DNA from: Allolobophora icterica
Taxonomy: Eukaryota > Annelida > Clitellata > Crassiclitellata > Lumbricidae
NCBI GenBank assembly: GCA_963556255.1
Contig: OY744607.1
Span: 737,001-801,000 of the forward strand
Direction of reading: 5' to 3'
Length of the DNA: 64,000 bases
A program made the translations under genes and the position numbers. The notes under the pieces were generated by a model. That model searched no databases. It saw only the letters and a program-made list of their open reading frames with translations, and was not told the DNA's origin. Every line of letters starts with the position of its first letter. Position 1 is the first letter of the stretch. Of the stretch, positions 61,138 through 64,000 are shown piece after piece.

Positions 61138-61760
61138 CTCAGTGCACTCGTGTGTCGGTTCTACGCTCGCTAGGTGGCGACGTGTCCTAAGTGACGTCAC
61201 GGCGGCTTTGGTTCGTGAAGGAGCAGCCGCTGTCGACTTTCTCAAAGTTCAGAATTTAAGTTTTAAGGACACGATTTAGGAAAATCTGGCGTTCGTCACT
61301 GGCAGAATAGGAAATCTACTGACTGGGGGTGAGTATCGACCGGTCTTTTGTTAGGCCAGCCTTCGCAGATGCGACTTTGGACGGATTGTTTATCGAAGGC
61401 CGATTGAACGCGACCGGGTTTAAACGGCCAGGCGTCGATCTAGGTCAGTATTCGCAGTAGATTGGGAGGGATCCGGTTTTGAAAGGAAGCAGATCTAGCT
61501 ATGGCCCAGTCCGACTCCCCCTTCTACCCATTCTGTGGTTGTACTTCTCAACCAACAGTTATTCCGACCGGCTTGCGACCCTGGATTGCTTGCCCGGCCG
61601 GCAGCCGGCGTGGACAGCCACCGAGGCCGGCTCGGCCGTGTGTTGTATGGCTCGTACAGCCTGTGTGTTCTGAAGTTAATATTGACTTGAGGTCTGTTCG
61701 TGGTTTTCTAGGGCGACCTGCTTGAGTCACAGTTGAGGTATTTTCGCCACAGATCCGTTT
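61138..61760 (+). promoter_or_regulatory. Candidate CpG-rich promoter and first exon of a gene continuing rightward
   Basis: CpG density rises clearly. A TGACGTCA CRE lies at 61192-61199. A strong donor (ctgggg followed by gtgagtat) is at 61328/61329. An ATG frame at 61501-61725 (74 codons, beginning MAQSDSPFYPFCGC) lies downstream but is unrecognised and may be intronic. No TATA box. Inference only. Confidence 0.3.
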
Positions 61761-61973
61761 AGAAATTCGTATTTTTCTCGACAGGTTGTTTGGAAATGTG
61801 AATTTCCAGTTGTGCTCTCCAAAGAAGGGCAAAGTAGGTCGATTTCGGTTGTTTAAATGCTCTACGTGTGTGCTTCGTTCGCATAGATCGCTATAATTCG
61901 TTTTAAGATTTTGAGCAGAAAGACACAAGAGGGGAGCACAAGTTAAGGGTGAGTGCGAAAAGGAAGAGGAAGA

Positions 61974-62035
61974 GAGACAGACAGACAGAGACAGACAGAC
62001 AGAGACAGACAGACAGAGACAGACAGCCAGACAGA
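61974..62035. repeat. (GACA)n-rich microsatellite
   Basis: GACAGACAGA units with periodic GAGACA interruptions. Confidence 0.85.
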
Positions 62036-62164
62036 GCGAAGTATGGTAATAATGACAGGGTAATGAAAGTAATACTTGGTAACACTATAACATAAGGTAA
62101 GATAACTTTGGCAATGTAACTATGTTATTATCACAACTTAGAGTAAGATAGCTATGGTAGGCTA

Positions 62165-63125
62165 ACTGACATAACTTAAGTAAAGCCAGGTATGGAAAAC
62201 CTTTAGAAGGTAAGGTAAACCGTAAAGGAAGTAAGATGTAGAAGATATGATTTTGAAGGTAAGGTTAGGGAGATAAGATTTATGAGGTATAGTTTAAGAG
62301 GTTTGTTTAGAAGGTAAGGTAAAGGAAGTAAGATTTAGAAGTTATGGTTTAGGAGCTAAGGTAAGGGAGGTAAGGTTAGAAGGTATAGTTTAGAAGGTAA
62401 GGTACGGGAGGTAAGATTTAGAAGGTATGGTTTAGGAGCTAAGGTAAGGTTTAGAAGGTATAGTTTAGAAGGTAAGGTAAGGGAGGTAAGTTTAGAAGGT
62501 ATAGTTTAGAAGGTAAGGTACAGGAGGTAAGATTTAGAAGGTATTGTTTAGGAGCTAAGGTACGGGAGGTAATGTTTAGTAGGTATAGTTTAGAAGGTAA
62601 GGTAAGGGAGGTAAGATTTAGAATGTATGGTTTAGGAATTAGGAGCTAAGGTAAGGGAGATAAGATATAGTTTAGAAGGTAAGGTACGGGAGGTAAGATT
62701 TAGAAGGTATGGTTTAGGAATTAGGAGCTAAGGTAAGGGAGATAAGATATAGTTTAGAAGGTAAGGTAAAGGAAGTAAGATTTAGAAGTTATGGTTTAGG
62801 AGCTAAGGTAAGGGAGGTAAGGTTTGAAGGTATAGTTTAGAAGGTAAGGTACGGGAGGTAAGATTTAGAAGGTATGGTTTAGGAGCTAAGGTAAGGTTTA
62901 GAAGGTATAGTTTAGAAGGTAAGGTAAGGGAGGTAAGTTTAGAAGGTATAGTTTAGAAGGTAAGGTACGGGAGGTAAGATTTAGAAGGTATTGTTTAGGA
63001 GCTAAGGTACGGGAGGTAAGGTTTAGTAGGTATAGTTTAGAAGGTAAGGTAAGGGAGGTAAGATTTAGAATGTATGGTTTAGGAATTAGGAGCTAAGGTA
63101 AGGGAGATAAGATATAGTAGGTATG
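62165..63125. repeat. Minisatellite with higher-order structure (447-bp period)
   Basis: Built from aaggtaaggtaagggaggta and tttagaaggtatggttta modules. The block starting aaaggaagtaagatttagaa at 62321 recurs at 62768 and stays nearly identical up to about 63120. Confidence 0.9.
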
Positions 63126-63512
63126 GTTTATGTTGCTAGTTTCAAACACAGTCTGTGTTAGTAATAGTCACCAGATGCATGGTAAGTTGAGACAAATTGT
63201 AATCTCAAGATATCTTCAGCACCCCAAGAAATCTAAGTCATCGCAGACAGCTTATTAATATGCACTGGTGCTTGGTCAAAACAAAATTGGTGGCCAGGTA
63301 AGGTAGGTTTGGTTTCCAGTCAAGATCCCAAGGTTACATAACTTCCATAAACTTCAAATCCTGGATCCACCACTCTTTTGTAGAAATGATTGTGTGAGAG
63401 GCAAATTGATGACGTGAGAAACTGAGAGGATTTGAATGAATTGATTGAAGCTGATAATATATTAAGAGATCAATGAAGATTGGTTGAAGCAGAGGTGATG
63501 GATGGTTGAGTA
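63126..63512. other. Non-coding spacer
   Basis: No gene seen. From about 63425 the sequence has degenerate gattgattgaag-like repeats. Confidence 0.4.
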
Positions 63513-63513
63513 A

Positions 63514-63564
<51 letters not shown>
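63513..63564. repeat. (ATT)n microsatellite
   Basis: About 17 uninterrupted units. It forms the tail of the adjacent minus-strand SINE. Confidence 0.95.
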
Positions 63565-63750
63565 GCATTTATTAAACGCCTTTATATACTGACTAAGCAT
63601 CAATCGATGGCGCTGAGCAATTGTGAGCAAAGGACTTGCTCAAGGAACCTAAACACTGTAAACAGTAACCGCTTCAGAGGAAGCTCGAACCTGTACTCTC
63701 CGTGTTACAAGGTGAGCGCTGTAAGCAGTCGGCTAGTGTATCCCATAAGA
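63565..63750 (-). mobile_element. tRNA-derived SINE, Thr(TGT)-like head
   Basis: Minus strand: agccgactgcttacagcgct, an anticodon-like cttgtaa loop and a diverged B box (aggttcgagcttcc). The core gttccttgagcaagtccttt follows, then cgccatcgattgatgcttag and a tatataaaggcg tail. Confidence 0.82.
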
Positions 63751-64000
63751 TGGTCTTGATTGGTTGATGATTGAAGAAGAGGTGACGGTTGATTGAGTAC
63801 TAATATGGTCTTGATTGATATGTGATCAACATGAAGGAATGCAGCTACAGCTGTTGGTCGATGAGAGGGGTCAATGGGTGGGGTCAATAGGTGGGGTCAG
63901 TGGGTGTGTCGATCGACCCCAACAGGAAGGCACCTTGGGTTCATTGCGACATCCGTCGGCACAAAGGAAGGTCACTTGGTGCAGTCAGTGTTGACTTGTT
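63751..64000. other. Non-coding, short degenerate repeats
   Basis: gattgaagaagaggtga and ggggtcaatgggtgg repeats. No gene seen before the window ends. Confidence 0.4.

Noticed and set aside
61501..61928. Coding exons in the CpG-rich stretch (74-aa plus frame, 126-aa minus frame)
   Set aside because: Neither protein resembles anything known, and open frames are expected in CpG-rich sequence. Kept only as part of a possible promoter region.

Overview
This is nuclear DNA from an animal. The genes have many short exons separated by introns of about 0.2-2 kb, and coding sequence is a small fraction of the window. The rest is dominated by microsatellites, minisatellites, LINE and SINE fragments and hAT-type DNA transposons. 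The three conserved genes are bilaterian-like, and the repeat style (CR1-like LINEs ending in (TTGA)n, tRNA-headed SINEs, many tetranucleotide arrays) fits a marine invertebrate. I cannot fix the phylum from the sequence alone.

Layout. 1-5 kb: LINE remnants, including a long open reverse-transcriptase frame on the minus strand, and large trinucleotide arrays. 5-14 kb: no coding gene seen; a perfect 58-bp inverted repeat, a CR1-like LINE broken by a 200-N assembly gap, and possible upstream non-coding sequence of the next gene. 14.7-24.0 kb (+): mitochondrial glutamate dehydrogenase, 12 coding exons, 551 aa. 24-29 kb: spacer with a cluster of hAT-like insertions. 29.2-36.6 kb (+): F-actin capping protein alpha subunit, 10 exons, 290 aa. 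36.6-39.8 kb: convergent 3' region. 49.5-39.8 kb (-): mitochondrial FAD-linked glycerol-3-phosphate dehydrogenase, 15 coding exons, 722 aa, with the C-terminal EF-hands typical of animals. 52-64 kb: repeats and transposons, plus a CpG-richer stretch near 61.2 kb that may be the promoter and first exon of a gene running off the right edge.

All three gene models keep frame through every junction and end at a natural stop. GDH and GPD2 are both mitochondrial: GDH links glutamate to the TCA cycle, and GPD2 is the inner-membrane arm of the glycerol-phosphate shuttle. CAPZ alpha is a cytoskeletal protein and appears to be only a neighbour.

The most notable non-genic content is the set of at least eleven hAT-like insertions. 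Nine have perfect 8-bp target-site duplications. They include one family with highly repetitive ends and a decayed hATC domain, and two ultra-short palindromic insertions of 34 and 51 bp that consist almost entirely of terminal inverted repeat.
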